Of a stretch of DNA of 47,794 bases, positions 6,308 to 14,050 are shown in pieces. The position numbers and the translations under genes are program-made. Below the pieces are notes generated by a model that saw only the letters and a list, made by a program, of their open reading frames with translations, was not told the origin of the DNA and ran no database searches. The stretch's first letter is position 1; every line of letters begins with the position of its first letter. The stretch comes from Verrucomicrobiota bacterium (GTDB taxonomy: Bacteria > Verrucomicrobiota > Verrucomicrobiia > Opitutales > Opitutaceae): positions 1 through 47,794 of the forward strand of contig JAEZGX010000021.1 in NCBI GenBank assembly GCA_023416735.1. The letters run 5' to 3'.

Positions 6308-7015
6308 TCAACCACGCGCAACATTCGCACGCCGCCGGCGCCACGCGGCGAAGGCCATCACGCAAGCACCCGCCATCGCTGCATAGGTCGAAGGCTCCGG
6401 CACCGCGGAAAGCGATTGGATCGACGATATATGGCCGGACGCTGAGGAGTCGTTACCGAGGTCTGCTGAGCTCCACGTAGGATCATAGAGGAAGTAATCC
6501 TCATTATGACCATCCGCATCAAACGTCCCCACGTTGAAAGAGCTTCCATCGGCGAAATCCAGGTTAAACGCGACGACGGAGGGCGTCGTAGTGAGGTCGG
6601 TGTCAGCCCGGAAGAGCGTCTGGAAGCCCTCGCTTTCTTCTGTCGGCATCCTCGGCAATACGATTGGCTGCATATCCTCCAAGCTAAACGAACGGGTTCC
6701 AAAATTGCCCGATATAGCCGTGACCGATTCCGGTGCGAAGAGATACCAGTTGCCCGTCGCGCCAACGGTGAGCGTGTCTTGCGGCACGGAGATAAACTGC
6801 GGATTAGCCCCCAGATCGAAGGTAAACGTAAGCGAAAACGAGTAAGGGGCGCTTACGCCGAACGTCTGCGGTTGATGGCTTATACTATCCAGACTCAAAT
6901 CGACCCGGTAGCTTACCACCTGCGCCGACAGGCTCGCCGTTATCAAACTGGCCAGCATGCCCCCAACGACGGGTAATTCCATCAGGCGCAGCAAGACAGA
7001 GTTCAAAGGAGCCAT
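6308..7015 (-). CDS. PEP-CTERM sorting domain protein, paralogue of 2151-2876
   Basis: This 235-residue exported protein starts with a signal peptide whose hydrophobic core lies in VVGGMLASLITASLSAQ. It keeps the paralogue's blocks QVVSYRVDLSLD, FISVPQDTLTVGATGNWYLF and FGTRSFSLEDMQ, in the same order as in the 2151-2876 protein. The C-terminus is AVPEPSTYAAMAGACVMAFA then WRRRRANVARG. The two proteins clearly descend from one gene, and the intervening region carries remnants of further copies, so this locus has expanded by duplication. It is probably a cell-surface or matrix protein; no enzymatic motif is visible. The 3' 170 bases are duplicated at 5927-6100. Confidence 0.85.
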   Translation of the reverse strand: MAPLNSVLLRLMELPVVGGMLASLITASLSAQVVSYRVDLSLDSISHQPQTFGVSAPYSFSLTFTFDLGANPQFISVPQDTLTVGATGNWYLFAPESVTAISGNFGTRSFSLEDMQPIVLPRMPTEESEGFQTLFRADTDLTTTPSVVAFNLDFADGSSFNVGTFDADGHNEDYFLYDPTWSSADLGNDSSASGHISSIQSLSAVPEPSTYAAMAGACVMAFAAWRRRRANVARG

Positions 7016-7162
7016 AGAGGAGCAAAAATTTACGATAGTTGGAGGTTTATATATATGGGAGATGGCAGTTGGTCGGCGACGGTTGAGACGAATGGAGATC
7101 GCCGTCGCGATCCACGCGTCGCTTCCATCCGAGATGCACCTATTCGCTGCGCGCTCCTCGAG

Positions 7163-7834
7163 CTAGGACGCAATCTTGCGACGGCGGCGCCAGGCGACGA
7201 AGCCCAGCGTGGCGCAGCCGAGGATCAGCGCATACGTCGACGGCTCGGGAATGGCGGAATAGGTATAGGTGACCGATACGCTGCCGATGGCCGATGCGCT
7301 GTAGGTTTCTCCGTCAATACCATTGTCGATGGTGAACCTCGGCCGTCCCTCCCATACAAGGTTATAGTTCGATGCGCCCGTCACCCGATCATGTAGTGCG
7401 GGATCGTATATTATTCCGGCCTCTGAGGCGAGGAAGGTGTGGCCCCGCTGCAGGCTAAACGTAGCGGTCGTTACACCGGAGGCTCCGCTACCCGTTCCAC
7501 CGTATTGCACTCCGCCCAATATGAAGTCGCTGCCGTTCCCTGAGCTGACGCTCACCCCGTTCGAAGTGGAGACCGTGCCGGTTACCGTCAGGTCCCAGGC
7601 TATGGTAAACGACTCCAACGTCCCAAGAGATAGATCGAATGGCTCGAACGTAAACGTGAAGGCATTTGGTTCCGTAATGTTATACTCGTGGCGCCGGTCT
7701 CCTTCGAGAGTTCCCCCGATCTCAAATGAGAAAGGGGCCTCCTGGACCAAAATGGAAGACTGGGCGCGAACGGCTGGCACGACGCCGACGATGAACAGCA
7801 GCAGCGGCAACCCGGGTGAGATGAAGCGTTTCAT
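7163..7834 (-). CDS. PEP-CTERM sorting domain protein
   Basis: This 223-residue exported protein starts at MKRFISPGLPLLLFIVGVV, a clear signal peptide ending near AVRAQ. The body is Gly/Ser/Thr-rich and beta-type (GTGSGASGVTTATFSL), without catalytic motifs. The sorting signal is IPEPSTYALILGCATLGFVA followed by WRRRRKIAS. It shares the sorting signal but not the body with the neighbouring PEP-CTERM proteins. About 150 bases separate it from the gene at 6308-7015, so the two could be expressed separately. I do not assign a function beyond exosortase-dependent export. Confidence 0.85.
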   Translation of the reverse strand: MKRFISPGLPLLLFIVGVVPAVRAQSSILVQEAPFSFEIGGTLEGDRRHEYNITEPNAFTFTFEPFDLSLGTLESFTIAWDLTVTGTVSTSNGVSVSSGNGSDFILGGVQYGGTGSGASGVTTATFSLQRGHTFLASEAGIIYDPALHDRVTGASNYNLVWEGRPRFTIDNGIDGETYSASAIGSVSVTYTYSAIPEPSTYALILGCATLGFVAWRRRRKIAS

Positions 7835-7985
7835 GGGAAGAGTGACGTGGTGTGGTTCAGCGCCCAAGAAGGTCGCGATCCGGCACTATCGGCCCCGGGA
7901 TGCTCGGCTGAATCCGGATTCCACGAATCCGGCTGGTGGTTCGACGAAACGGGCAGCGAGGTGGCCCATTCGCCCGATCCGCTCT

Positions 7986-8738
7986 TCAGGTCGCCAATGC
8001 TTCGCGCACGCGATTGAGCGCGAGCCGACCCAGATGCAGCCGGGGCGAACCGTCCGCCTGCAGCGTGAGCTCACCCTTGTCCCGCGAATGCACGTCGATG
8101 CCCACGATTCGCTCGAGGTTCACCACGAGGGAACGGTCGACGCGCAGGAACGGAGGCGCCGGAAGCAACGCTTCCCAATCGGCCATGGTCCTCAAAACGA
8201 GCATCGGGCGATCCGTCGCAAAGTGAACCTGCGTATAGCTGCCCTCGGCCACCACGGCAGCGATGTCGCGCACCTCCACCCGACGAATCCGGCTGGCGTC
8301 ACGCAGCACCACCGCGCCGTCCAAGGTCAGGGGCGATGTCGATCCGCTATTTTTAGCGGAGGAGGGATTCCGTCCATGCTGCACCCGTTGGAGCGCGCGA
8401 AGCAGTCGCTCTTCCGAAAACGGTTTCAGCAAATAGTCGACCGCGCTGACTTCGAACGCGCGCACCGCGTAGGCATCGTGAGCGGTCACGAAAATCAACG
8501 CCGGCACCGGCGCCGGCAAACGCGGCAGCAGATCGAATCCACTGGCCGGCGGCATTTGCACGTCAAGCAACACGACATCGGGCCGCTGCGCCGCCGCGAG
8601 CAGCGCCGCCTCCTCCACAGTCGCCGCTTCACCCACCAGCGAAAGCCACGGATGCGCTGCGAGCGTCGCCCGCAAAAATTTCCGCGCCGACCGCTCGTCG
8701 TCCACCACGAGCACGCGCAAGGGAGGCAGCGCACTCAT
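7986..8738 (-). CDS. LytTR-family response regulator
   Basis: This 250-residue protein has an N-terminal receiver domain: acidic pair D13-D14 in VLVVDDERSARKF, phosphoacceptor D59 in VVLLDVQMPPASG, T85 in FVTAHDAYA and K105 in DYLLKPF. The C-terminal LytTR DNA-binding domain (about 140-248) contains VEVRDIAAVVAEGSYTQVH and FLRVDRSLVVNLERI. The start ATG overlaps the stop of the upstream sensor kinase gene by ATGA, so the two are translationally coupled and form a two-component pair. LytTR regulators of this kind often control cell envelope, exopolysaccharide or uptake genes. The target here cannot be read from the sequence. Confidence 0.93.
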   Translation of the reverse strand: MSALPPLRVLVVDDERSARKFLRATLAAHPWLSLVGEAATVEEAALLAAAQRPDVVLLDVQMPPASGFDLLPRLPAPVPALIFVTAHDAYAVRAFEVSAVDYLLKPFSEERLLRALQRVQHGRNPSSAKNSGSTSPLTLDGAVVLRDASRIRRVEVRDIAAVVAEGSYTQVHFATDRPMLVLRTMADWEALLPAPPFLRVDRSLVVNLERIVGIDVHSRDKGELTLQADGSPRLHLGRLALNRVREALAT

Positions 8739-9805
8739 GAAGCCGTCTCCCGTTTCTCGCCCGCGACCGGCACCGTCACGCTCGCTCGAACGTGTCCTTC
8801 CGGAAACGTCATGGTCAGCACCGCCTGCGATCCGCAAAGCAACGCCAGGCGTCTCCGAAGATTCGCCAGCCCGACGCCCGTCGACCGTTTTGAATTCGGA
8901 TTGGGTTCAACCCACTGCCCGGAATTTTCCACAAACGCTTCCACACGACCTCCCCGCACGTCCGCGCCCAACCGCAGCACGAGCCGGTTGGGACTGGTTT
9001 GCTGACCATGCTTGATCGCATTTTCCACCAACGGGAGCAGCAGCGCGGTGGGCACCCGTGCGTCGCGCGCCGCGGGCGTCACGTCGATCCGCCAGTCGAG
9101 CTTCTCCTCGAACCGCAATCCTTCGATGCGAAGGTAGTTCTCGATCGCTTCCAGCTCCTCGCCAAACGGGGCGACATGCTCGCGCTGGCGGAGAGAAAAC
9201 CGCAGAAGCTCGGACAACCCGAGCGTGATCTTCTTCACGCGAGCCGGATCGTCGTCCGCCTCGGCCATGATCGTGTGGAGGGCGTTGAAGAGAAAATGAG
9301 GATTCAACTGCGCGCGCAACACCTGCAGCTCCGCGTCGCGCGCCGCGATTTCGACCCGCGCCAGGGAAAGTTCGCGTTCCCGCAGCGCGAGGAAATGACT
9401 CACGGCCAGATAAAGCGCGCTCCAGCCAGCGTAAATGCACACCCGGCCGAGCGACGTTCCAAACAGCAACAGCGGCAACCTGAGGTTGAACTCGACGCCA
9501 ACGACTCGACGCAAACTTTCCAGCACAACGAAGTCCACAGCCATCGCCACGATCGAAAGCAGCAGCGCGCGAAGCCCGAGTTGCCAGGGCGAATGCCGAC
9601 TCCAGGACCAGCGCCGGTAGATTTCACGCAGGCCCAGCGTAAGCGCGAACCCGGTGACCTGGCGCACCACCCCGCTGAAAATCGCCGCCTCGAGCGAGTT
9701 TCCCGCGGCGAAATTCAATCCAATGAAGAGCGGGACCAACGCGAGCCAACCGCCGATCTGCAAGGTCCAGAACAGGCGGCGAGGAGTGGCGGTCACACGC
9801 AACAT
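8735..9805 (-). CDS. LytS/YehU-type sensor histidine kinase
   Basis: This 356-residue membrane protein begins MLRVTATPRRLFW and has about four hydrophobic segments between residues 15 and 140. A short coiled linker (LRERELSLARVEIAARDAEL) leads to the His_kinase domain with phosphoacceptor H170 in QLNPHFLFNALHTIM. The ATP-binding N-box is VENAIKHG near 261-268, and a G-box follows at TGVGLANLRRRL. There is no periplasmic sensor domain, so the signal may be membrane-borne. It pairs with the LytTR regulator, whose start it overlaps by 4 bases. Confidence 0.93.
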   Translation of the reverse strand: MLRVTATPRRLFWTLQIGGWLALVPLFIGLNFAAGNSLEAAIFSGVVRQVTGFALTLGLREIYRRWSWSRHSPWQLGLRALLLSIVAMAVDFVVLESLRRVVGVEFNLRLPLLLFGTSLGRVCIYAGWSALYLAVSHFLALRERELSLARVEIAARDAELQVLRAQLNPHFLFNALHTIMAEADDDPARVKKITLGLSELLRFSLRQREHVAPFGEELEAIENYLRIEGLRFEEKLDWRIDVTPAARDARVPTALLLPLVENAIKHGQQTSPNRLVLRLGADVRGGRVEAFVENSGQWVEPNPNSKRSTGVGLANLRRRLALLCGSQAVLTMTFPEGHVRASVTVPVAGEKRETAS

Positions 9806-9870
9806 TGCGGCGCATTCCGATGAGATAGTCTGCGCTCCGCGACGACAAAATGATCCGATGCGCGCGCGAG

Positions 9871-10677
9871 TCAGGACGCGAGTTGGCGCAGCAATTCGGC
9901 CGTAGCCGCGTCGGCGGGCAGAAACGACTCGATCGCAAGTTCGGCCACTGTCACGTCCGCCGCCGTGCCAAACACGGTGGTCGTGCTGATCAACGCCAGC
10001 GTGCCCGCCGGGGTGCGCAGTCGCAGCGGCACGACCAGCGACTCGCCCGCGCCCGTCTCTTCTTCAATCACCCGCGGCCCATAGCCGCGCAGTTCGTCGA
10101 GCAACTCACCGAGCCTCGGATCCGCAGTCGCATGGACATCGCGCTTCAAGCGCACGAGGAGATGCCGTTTCCACTCGGCGAAATTCTCGATCGCCGGCGC
10201 CAGTCCGCGCGGATGCAGCGCGAGCCGGAGCACGTTGACCGGCGGCGCCAACAATTCTGCCGCCACGCCCGTCAACAGGAGCGGCACCAGACGATTGCCT
10301 TCGATCAGGTGCCAGTGGCGATCAACCGCGAGCGCCGGGCTCGGCTCGAAGCTGCGCAACAGCATTCGGACCGCTTCGCGGATCGCCGAGAACGTCGGAT
10401 CCGAAACCGGGCGCTCCGAAAACTCCGGCGCGAATCCCCCGGCGAGCAGCAGCGCGTTGCGCTCGCGCAACGGGAGATCGAGACACTGCGCGACCCGCAG
10501 CAGTAGCTCGCGGCTCGCGCTCGCGCGCCCATTCTCGAGAAAACTCAAGTGCCGCGCCGAGAGTCCCGCGTCCAGAGCCAGCGCGAGTTGACTATAACCG
10601 CGATGCTGCCGCCAGCGGCGCAGAATCGCCGCGGTGTCGCGCGTGCGCGGAGCGGAAGCTTTCAACCCGTGGGACAT
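9871..10677 (-). CDS. XRE-family regulator with MmyB-like ligand-binding domain
   Basis: This 268-residue protein has an N-terminal helix-turn-helix (LRRWRQHRGYSQLALALDAG, ARHLSFLENGRASASRELLL) at about residues 20-75. The rest matches the MmyB-like C-terminal domain seen in many XRE regulators (ALAVDRHWHLIEGN, LLLTGVAAELLAPPVN, TPAGTLALISTTTVFGTAAD). That domain is PAS-like and has been found bound to fatty-acid-like ligands in a relative. A perfect 7-3-7 palindrome lies between this gene and the divergent membrane protein gene, so it probably represses both. Confidence 0.88.
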   Translation of the reverse strand: MSHGLKASAPRTRDTAAILRRWRQHRGYSQLALALDAGLSARHLSFLENGRASASRELLLRVAQCLDLPLRERNALLLAGGFAPEFSERPVSDPTFSAIREAVRMLLRSFEPSPALAVDRHWHLIEGNRLVPLLLTGVAAELLAPPVNVLRLALHPRGLAPAIENFAEWKRHLLVRLKRDVHATADPRLGELLDELRGYGPRVIEEETGAGESLVVPLRLRTPAGTLALISTTTVFGTAADVTVAELAIESFLPADAATAELLRQLAS

Positions 10678-10694
10678 TGTTCGGCGAAGAAGAT

Positions 10695-10711
10695 ATTACC
10701 TCGCAGGTAAT
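10695..10711. promoter_or_regulatory. probable operator of the MmyB-type regulator
   Basis: ATTACCT-CGC-AGGTAAT is a perfect 7-3-7 palindrome 18 bases upstream of the regulator start, in the divergent intergenic region. Symmetry and position fit a dimer-binding site for the XRE regulator. Confidence 0.65.
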
Positions 10712-10783
10712 CGCCGCGCGACACGCGCGCTGTTAAACTCTGCGTGCGGATCATGCCTGACATGACTTCGCAACCTTATCCAC

Positions 10784-11185
10784 ATGCAATCCTCGATTAC
10801 TCCCACCTGGTTGAAACGTATCCTCCTCATCGATGCCGTTGTCACCGCAGCCATGGGGCTCGGACTCCTCGCCGCGGCCGATTCGCTCGCCCGGCTGTTC
10901 GGTCTTCAAGCCGCCTTGCTGCAAGGCGCCGGCGCCGTTCTCGTGCCCTTCGCCGCTCTCCTCGCTTGGGCGGCCTCGCAACGCGCGCCTTCGCGCCGAC
11001 TCGTGCTGACATTGATCATCGGCAACGTCCTCTGGGTGATCGACAGCGTGCTGCTGCTTTTCACGCCTTGGATTTCGCCGAACAGCCTCGGACTCGCGTT
11101 CGTGCTCGGCCAAGCCTTCGCCGTCGCGGTGTTGGCCAGCGGCCAGTTCGTCGGGGCGCGCCGCGCCGGCGTGCTCACCGCGTGA
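10784..11185 (+). CDS. small four-helix membrane protein
   Basis: This 133-residue protein begins MQSSITPTWLKRILLIDAVV and has four hydrophobic segments (about 12-32, 42-62, 72-94 and 100-122) with short loops, including the Arg-containing ASQRAPSRRL loop between helices two and three. I do not know its function. It is divergent from the MmyB-type regulator, with a palindrome in between, so it is the likely target of that regulator. Such regulators commonly control an adjacent gene of oxidoreductase or membrane-protein type. Confidence 0.75.
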   Translation: MQSSITPTWLKRILLIDAVVTAAMGLGLLAAADSLARLFGLQAALLQGAGAVLVPFAALLAWAASQRAPSRRLVLTLIIGNVLWVIDSVLLLFTPWISPNSLGLAFVLGQAFAVAVLASGQFVGARRAGVLTA

Positions 11186-11205
11186 GCGCCGCGGCGCGTT
11201 GAAAG

Positions 11206-11292
11206 AACCACGAATACGCACCAGGAAAAGATCTTCGGTCCTGATGCTCGAGCGGAGCATTGATTGGTGTGTATTCGTGCGTATTCGTGGTT
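11206..11292. repeat. inverted repeat of the ACGAATACGCAC type
   Basis: AACCACGAATACGCAC (11206-11221) and GTGCGTATTCGTGGTT (11277-11292) are perfect 16-base inverted repeats. A smaller nested hairpin (ATGCTC/GAGCAT) lies between them. The right arm contains GTATTCGTG twice. Arms with ATTCGTGGTT resemble dispersed intergenic repeats I associate with Verrucomicrobiota genomes. It sits between a convergent-looking pair of plus-strand genes and could act as an attenuator. Confidence 0.7.
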
Positions 11293-11325
11293 GAACTGAA
11301 GCGTTCAACGCCTGCTACCCCTACC

Positions 11326-12258
11326 ATGAGATCATTCCTCGTCCTCTTGTTCGCGCTGCTGTCCGCCGCTTTTGCCATGGCCCAGTCCCGCGAGGTCGGA
11401 CCCTACACCCTCCACCCGATCATCCCCGGAGTCCTCCGTATCGAGGACGCCAACCAGAGCAACCCTCCTGGCATCCACCTCGACGCGCAGGGCAACACGA
11501 AGAGCTTCAACAACTGCTCGGACATGTATCTCGTCGTCGGTCGCGACCAGGCGCTGCTGATCGATCTTTCGAACGCGATCAAATGGGACGCCACCGCCAC
11601 CGAGTCTCTGCAGAAGCTCGTCGCGGAGGAAATTGGCGACCGCCGACTGTATATAGCCGTCACGCATCATCACGGCGACCACACCGGCATGCTGCCCGCT
11701 TTCAAGGACAACCCCGATGTCACGTTCTGGATCCAGAAAGATGAGTTCTCCGGCCGGGAACTTTTCCCCGCGGACCGGACGATTCCCATCTCCGGCAACC
11801 CGTCGCTGGACCTCGGCGGCGGCGTCGTCGTGGATGCGTTCAAAATCCCCGGCCACACCAATCACTCCACCGCCTACTTCCTCCGCGGAAAACACCTCCT
11901 CTTCACCGGCGACGGCATTGGGTCCGGTCATGGCGTGTGGATTTTCTCGAACGAAGGTTTCGCGCAATATCGCCAAAGCATCGACCGGCTCATCGCCTAC
12001 ATCCGCAATCCCGACCACGACATCGACGAGAGCAAGCTGCTTATCTTCGGCGGCCATTACTGGCAGAAGCGCGAGAAGGAAAAGCTCACGATGCGCTACA
12101 TCCTCGATATGCAGACATTGATCGAGGAAATCAAAGCCGGCACCGCCAAAGAGGAGCGCGTAAATTTCGGCCGTCCCTATCTCGATCGCAACTTCATCTC
12201 CGGCGAAGCGATCATCACCTGGAACAAGGCCGACGCCGAACGCTTCCAGGCCGAATAG
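11326..12258 (+). CDS. secreted MBL-fold metallo-hydrolase
   Basis: This 310-residue protein begins with a signal peptide (MRSFLVLLFALLSAAFAMAQ), so it is probably periplasmic or secreted. The zinc-binding motif HHHGDH is at residues 114-119, after the strand LYIAVT. Further metal ligands are H in FKIPGHTNHS and D in LLFTGDGIG, and the last His is in LIFGGHYW. This is the full set for a two-zinc MBL hydrolase. The substrate is unknown; relatives include lactonases, phosphodiesterases and beta-lactamases. The ATG was chosen because the signal peptide begins there; the upstream stretch is repeat DNA. Confidence 0.85.
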   Translation: MRSFLVLLFALLSAAFAMAQSREVGPYTLHPIIPGVLRIEDANQSNPPGIHLDAQGNTKSFNNCSDMYLVVGRDQALLIDLSNAIKWDATATESLQKLVAEEIGDRRLYIAVTHHHGDHTGMLPAFKDNPDVTFWIQKDEFSGRELFPADRTIPISGNPSLDLGGGVVVDAFKIPGHTNHSTAYFLRGKHLLFTGDGIGSGHGVWIFSNEGFAQYRQSIDRLIAYIRNPDHDIDESKLLIFGGHYWQKREKEKLTMRYILDMQTLIEEIKAGTAKEERVNFGRPYLDRNFISGEAIITWNKADAERFQAE

Positions 12259-12406
12259 ATCCTATTCGAGTCAGAACGTGGCAGCCCCGAAGAAAAGCTG
12301 AAGTTCATCAACCACGCTGTGGCATCCGACAAACCATGCGACAACCGCAGAAGCCCACGGGGCCGATCAACATGTTTGCTCGGGAGCAGCAGGGGGGCCC
12401 AGTTCC

Positions 12407-13024
12407 TTATGTCCCGTGCTCCGGATGGCGCGGCCCTTTCGGAATACCCTGCCCCGGAACAGTGAGTAGTTGAAACGAAGCCATTACTGCCACGTTGTGC
12501 GCTTGGTCGACGAGTTTGTTCAGAACCTGCTCCACCAAGGCTTCAATGAGTCCTGCGCTTCCGGCATACACCGTCTCAGTTCGATGCTCCCAGAGCTCGG
12601 CTCCGGTCCGGGCATCAACTAACAAAGCCTTCACCGTCACGAAGGTGTTACTCGCTAGCACCTGATACTTCGAGCCGTATCTCTCAACCGTGAGATATAA
12701 AACAGCGTCGACACCGAACACAGACTGAAGCTTGTCCAACGGCGCTTGATGCATCTCCGCTGGGAGCGCGAGACCGTTCTCTTTCAGGAAGTGGTCCGCC
12801 ATGACCACAGGCACGACATAGTAGCCGAGTTCGGCCAGCGGGCGGGTGACAGTTGTAAGGACACTATACGGCGCGATCACCTCATTCGTGTCGTTGATCG
12901 GGGGAAGGACCAATATAGATCGAGGGGCCGACCTCTTGAACTCCGTATAGTCCTTCGGCGGTATCGTCTTGCACGCCGCCAGCAGCAGGACCGCTGCGAC
13001 CAACATCAGTGGGGTGAGCTTCAT
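12407..13024 (-). CDS. DUF799 / GNA1162-like lipoprotein
   Basis: This 205-residue protein has a lipoprotein signal (MKLTPLMLVAAVLLLAAC) with lipobox LAAC, then a domain with RSILVLPPINDTNEVIAP and GVDAVLYLTVERYGSKY, matching DUF799 (GNA1162 of Neisseria). It is the last gene of a three-gene operon with a CsgG-like protein and a DUF4810 protein, and overlaps the preceding gene by 4 bases. All three are lipoproteins, so they probably form one complex on the outer or inner membrane; the role of this triad is not established. GC content is lower than in surrounding genes. Confidence 0.88.
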   Translation of the reverse strand: MKLTPLMLVAAVLLLAACKTIPPKDYTEFKRSAPRSILVLPPINDTNEVIAPYSVLTTVTRPLAELGYYVVPVVMADHFLKENGLALPAEMHQAPLDKLQSVFGVDAVLYLTVERYGSKYQVLASNTFVTVKALLVDARTGAELWEHRTETVYAGSAGLIEALVEQVLNKLVDQAHNVAVMASFQLLTVPGQGIPKGPRHPEHGT

Positions 13025-13371
13025 GCTGATTCCCCTCCCTTCGCCCTCTCGATCATTCGATCCATAAAAATCGTGGCTTCAGGAAAGAGCGCCTTTTCCA
13101 TTTCGAACTGCTTCACCGCCTCGTCGATTCGGCCGAGCTGAAAGTAAACATAGCCAAGTTGGGCGTGTAGTCCCGGATGTGCCGCCACTTTCTTCGAATC
13201 GGAAACGTCCTTTTGCAGCTTTTCAAGCTGCAGCTCCAACGTTGCCTTGTCCGGCTTAGAATAGCTTAAATAAGCAATGGTTTCATACGAGCCCCAGTGA
13301 TACAGGGGCCGTGCGGTTTGGCAGCCTGACAGGAGCAACGCCACTCCTATTAACAGTAAAATCCGTTTCAT
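13021..13371 (-). CDS. DUF4810 lipoprotein
   Basis: This 116-residue protein has a signal peptide and lipobox LLLSGC (MKRILLLIGVALLLSGC), then RPLYHWGSYETIAYLSY, the recognisable DUF4810 start, and a tetratricopeptide-like end (LHAQLGYVYFQLGRIDEAVK). It is the middle gene of the CsgG/DUF4810/DUF799 operon: 7 bases separate it from the CsgG-like gene, and its end overlaps the DUF799 gene (ATGA). TPR-like helices suggest it bridges the other two. Confidence 0.88.
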   Translation of the reverse strand: MKRILLLIGVALLLSGCQTARPLYHWGSYETIAYLSYSKPDKATLELQLEKLQKDVSDSKKVAAHPGLHAQLGYVYFQLGRIDEAVKQFEMEKALFPEATIFMDRMIERAKGGESA

Positions 13372-13378
13372 CGGATAG

Positions 13379-14050
13379 TTATTTAGTTACGGTCCACCTA
13401 CCCGCCTCCAACCCTTCAATAAGCCCATCCACTGCTTGGCGAACCGCCAAATCGAGAACCTTCCCATTTAAGGTAGCGTCATAGCTGGACGTTCCTCCGA
13501 AGCCCAAAACCTCTCTATTGCTCAATTTATACTCTCCCGCGCCAAACGCGGAAAATACCACTTCCGATGTGGAGACATCAACAACGTAGAGCCCAACCTT
13601 CGCATATGCGATCTGTTGCTTCCCTTGACCCACAATTCCGAACAACTGCTGGTCACCAACTTCTTTGCGACCAAACTCGGTCACGTCTCCTGTTACCGCA
13701 AAATCAGCACCTTTGAGCTGTTGGGCCACCCCTCTTAGCTCAGCTTCTCGCTTGGTTTCCTCCAAGTTTTCCCGATCGAGCACTGAAAAGCGCCCGGTTT
13801 GCTGCAAGTGCGAGATGAGGATCGTCTTCGCCTGCTCTCCAAGACGATCGACACCGTCTGAAAAGAGCCCTCGCATAAAACTCGAGCGGTTGTCGAACTT
13901 GCCTACAACGACTAGATTTTTGGGACCGCTATAGGGACGAGCCGCTGCCGTCACCTGCGGGATTTCCCGCCTGCGAGTCGACTCGGTCGCACACCCGCCC
14001 AAAAGGGAGGCTAGCGCGCCCGCGGCACCAAGGAGCAATAGTTTACGCAT
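13379..14050 (-). CDS. CsgG-family lipoprotein
   Basis: This 223-residue protein begins MRKLLLLGAAGALASLLGGC with a lipobox (LGGC). A CsgG-like domain follows, with LVVVGKFDNRSSFMRGLFSD, RFSVLDRENLEETKREAELR and GADFAVTGDVTEFGR. CsgG proteins form outer-membrane pores in curli secretion, but this shorter type, found with DUF4810 and DUF799, lacks other curli genes nearby and probably has a different job. It is the first gene of the operon. Codon use is visibly AT-richer than in the neighbours, so horizontal origin is possible. Confidence 0.88.
   Translation of the reverse strand: MRKLLLLGAAGALASLLGGCATESTRRREIPQVTAAARPYSGPKNLVVVGKFDNRSSFMRGLFSDGVDRLGEQAKTILISHLQQTGRFSVLDRENLEETKREAELRGVAQQLKGADFAVTGDVTEFGRKEVGDQQLFGIVGQGKQQIAYAKVGLYVVDVSTSEVVFSAFGAGEYKLSNREVLGFGGTSSYDATLNGKVLDLAVRQAVDGLIEGLEAGRWTVTK

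Larger units (their letters stand above)
5735..6481. repeat. tandem duplication of about 370 bp (element plus PEP-CTERM 3' end)
   Basis: Unit 1 (5735-6100) and unit 2 (6114-6481) are near-identical with an offset of about 380 bases. Each has a palindromic element, then about 110 bases beginning TATTGATCCGTGG, then the last ~55 codons of a PEP-CTERM gene on the minus strand. Similarity ends exactly at CTCCACGTAGG. After that, unit 2 continues into the intact gene, while unit 1 meets the next palindromic element. Confidence 0.85.

Noticed and set aside
7437..9005. A 522-codon open frame on the plus strand across the LytTR regulator and the PEP-CTERM gene
   Set aside because: It is antisense to two clearly recognised genes and its translation is Arg/Pro/Gly-rich with no domain, as expected of a shadow in GC-rich DNA.
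12259..12406. A short stretch after the MBL-fold gene that reads as a protein fragment in one frame (FESERGSPEEKLKFINHAVA)
   Set aside because: Too short and without a start, and no family was recognised. It may be a remnant but cannot be supported.
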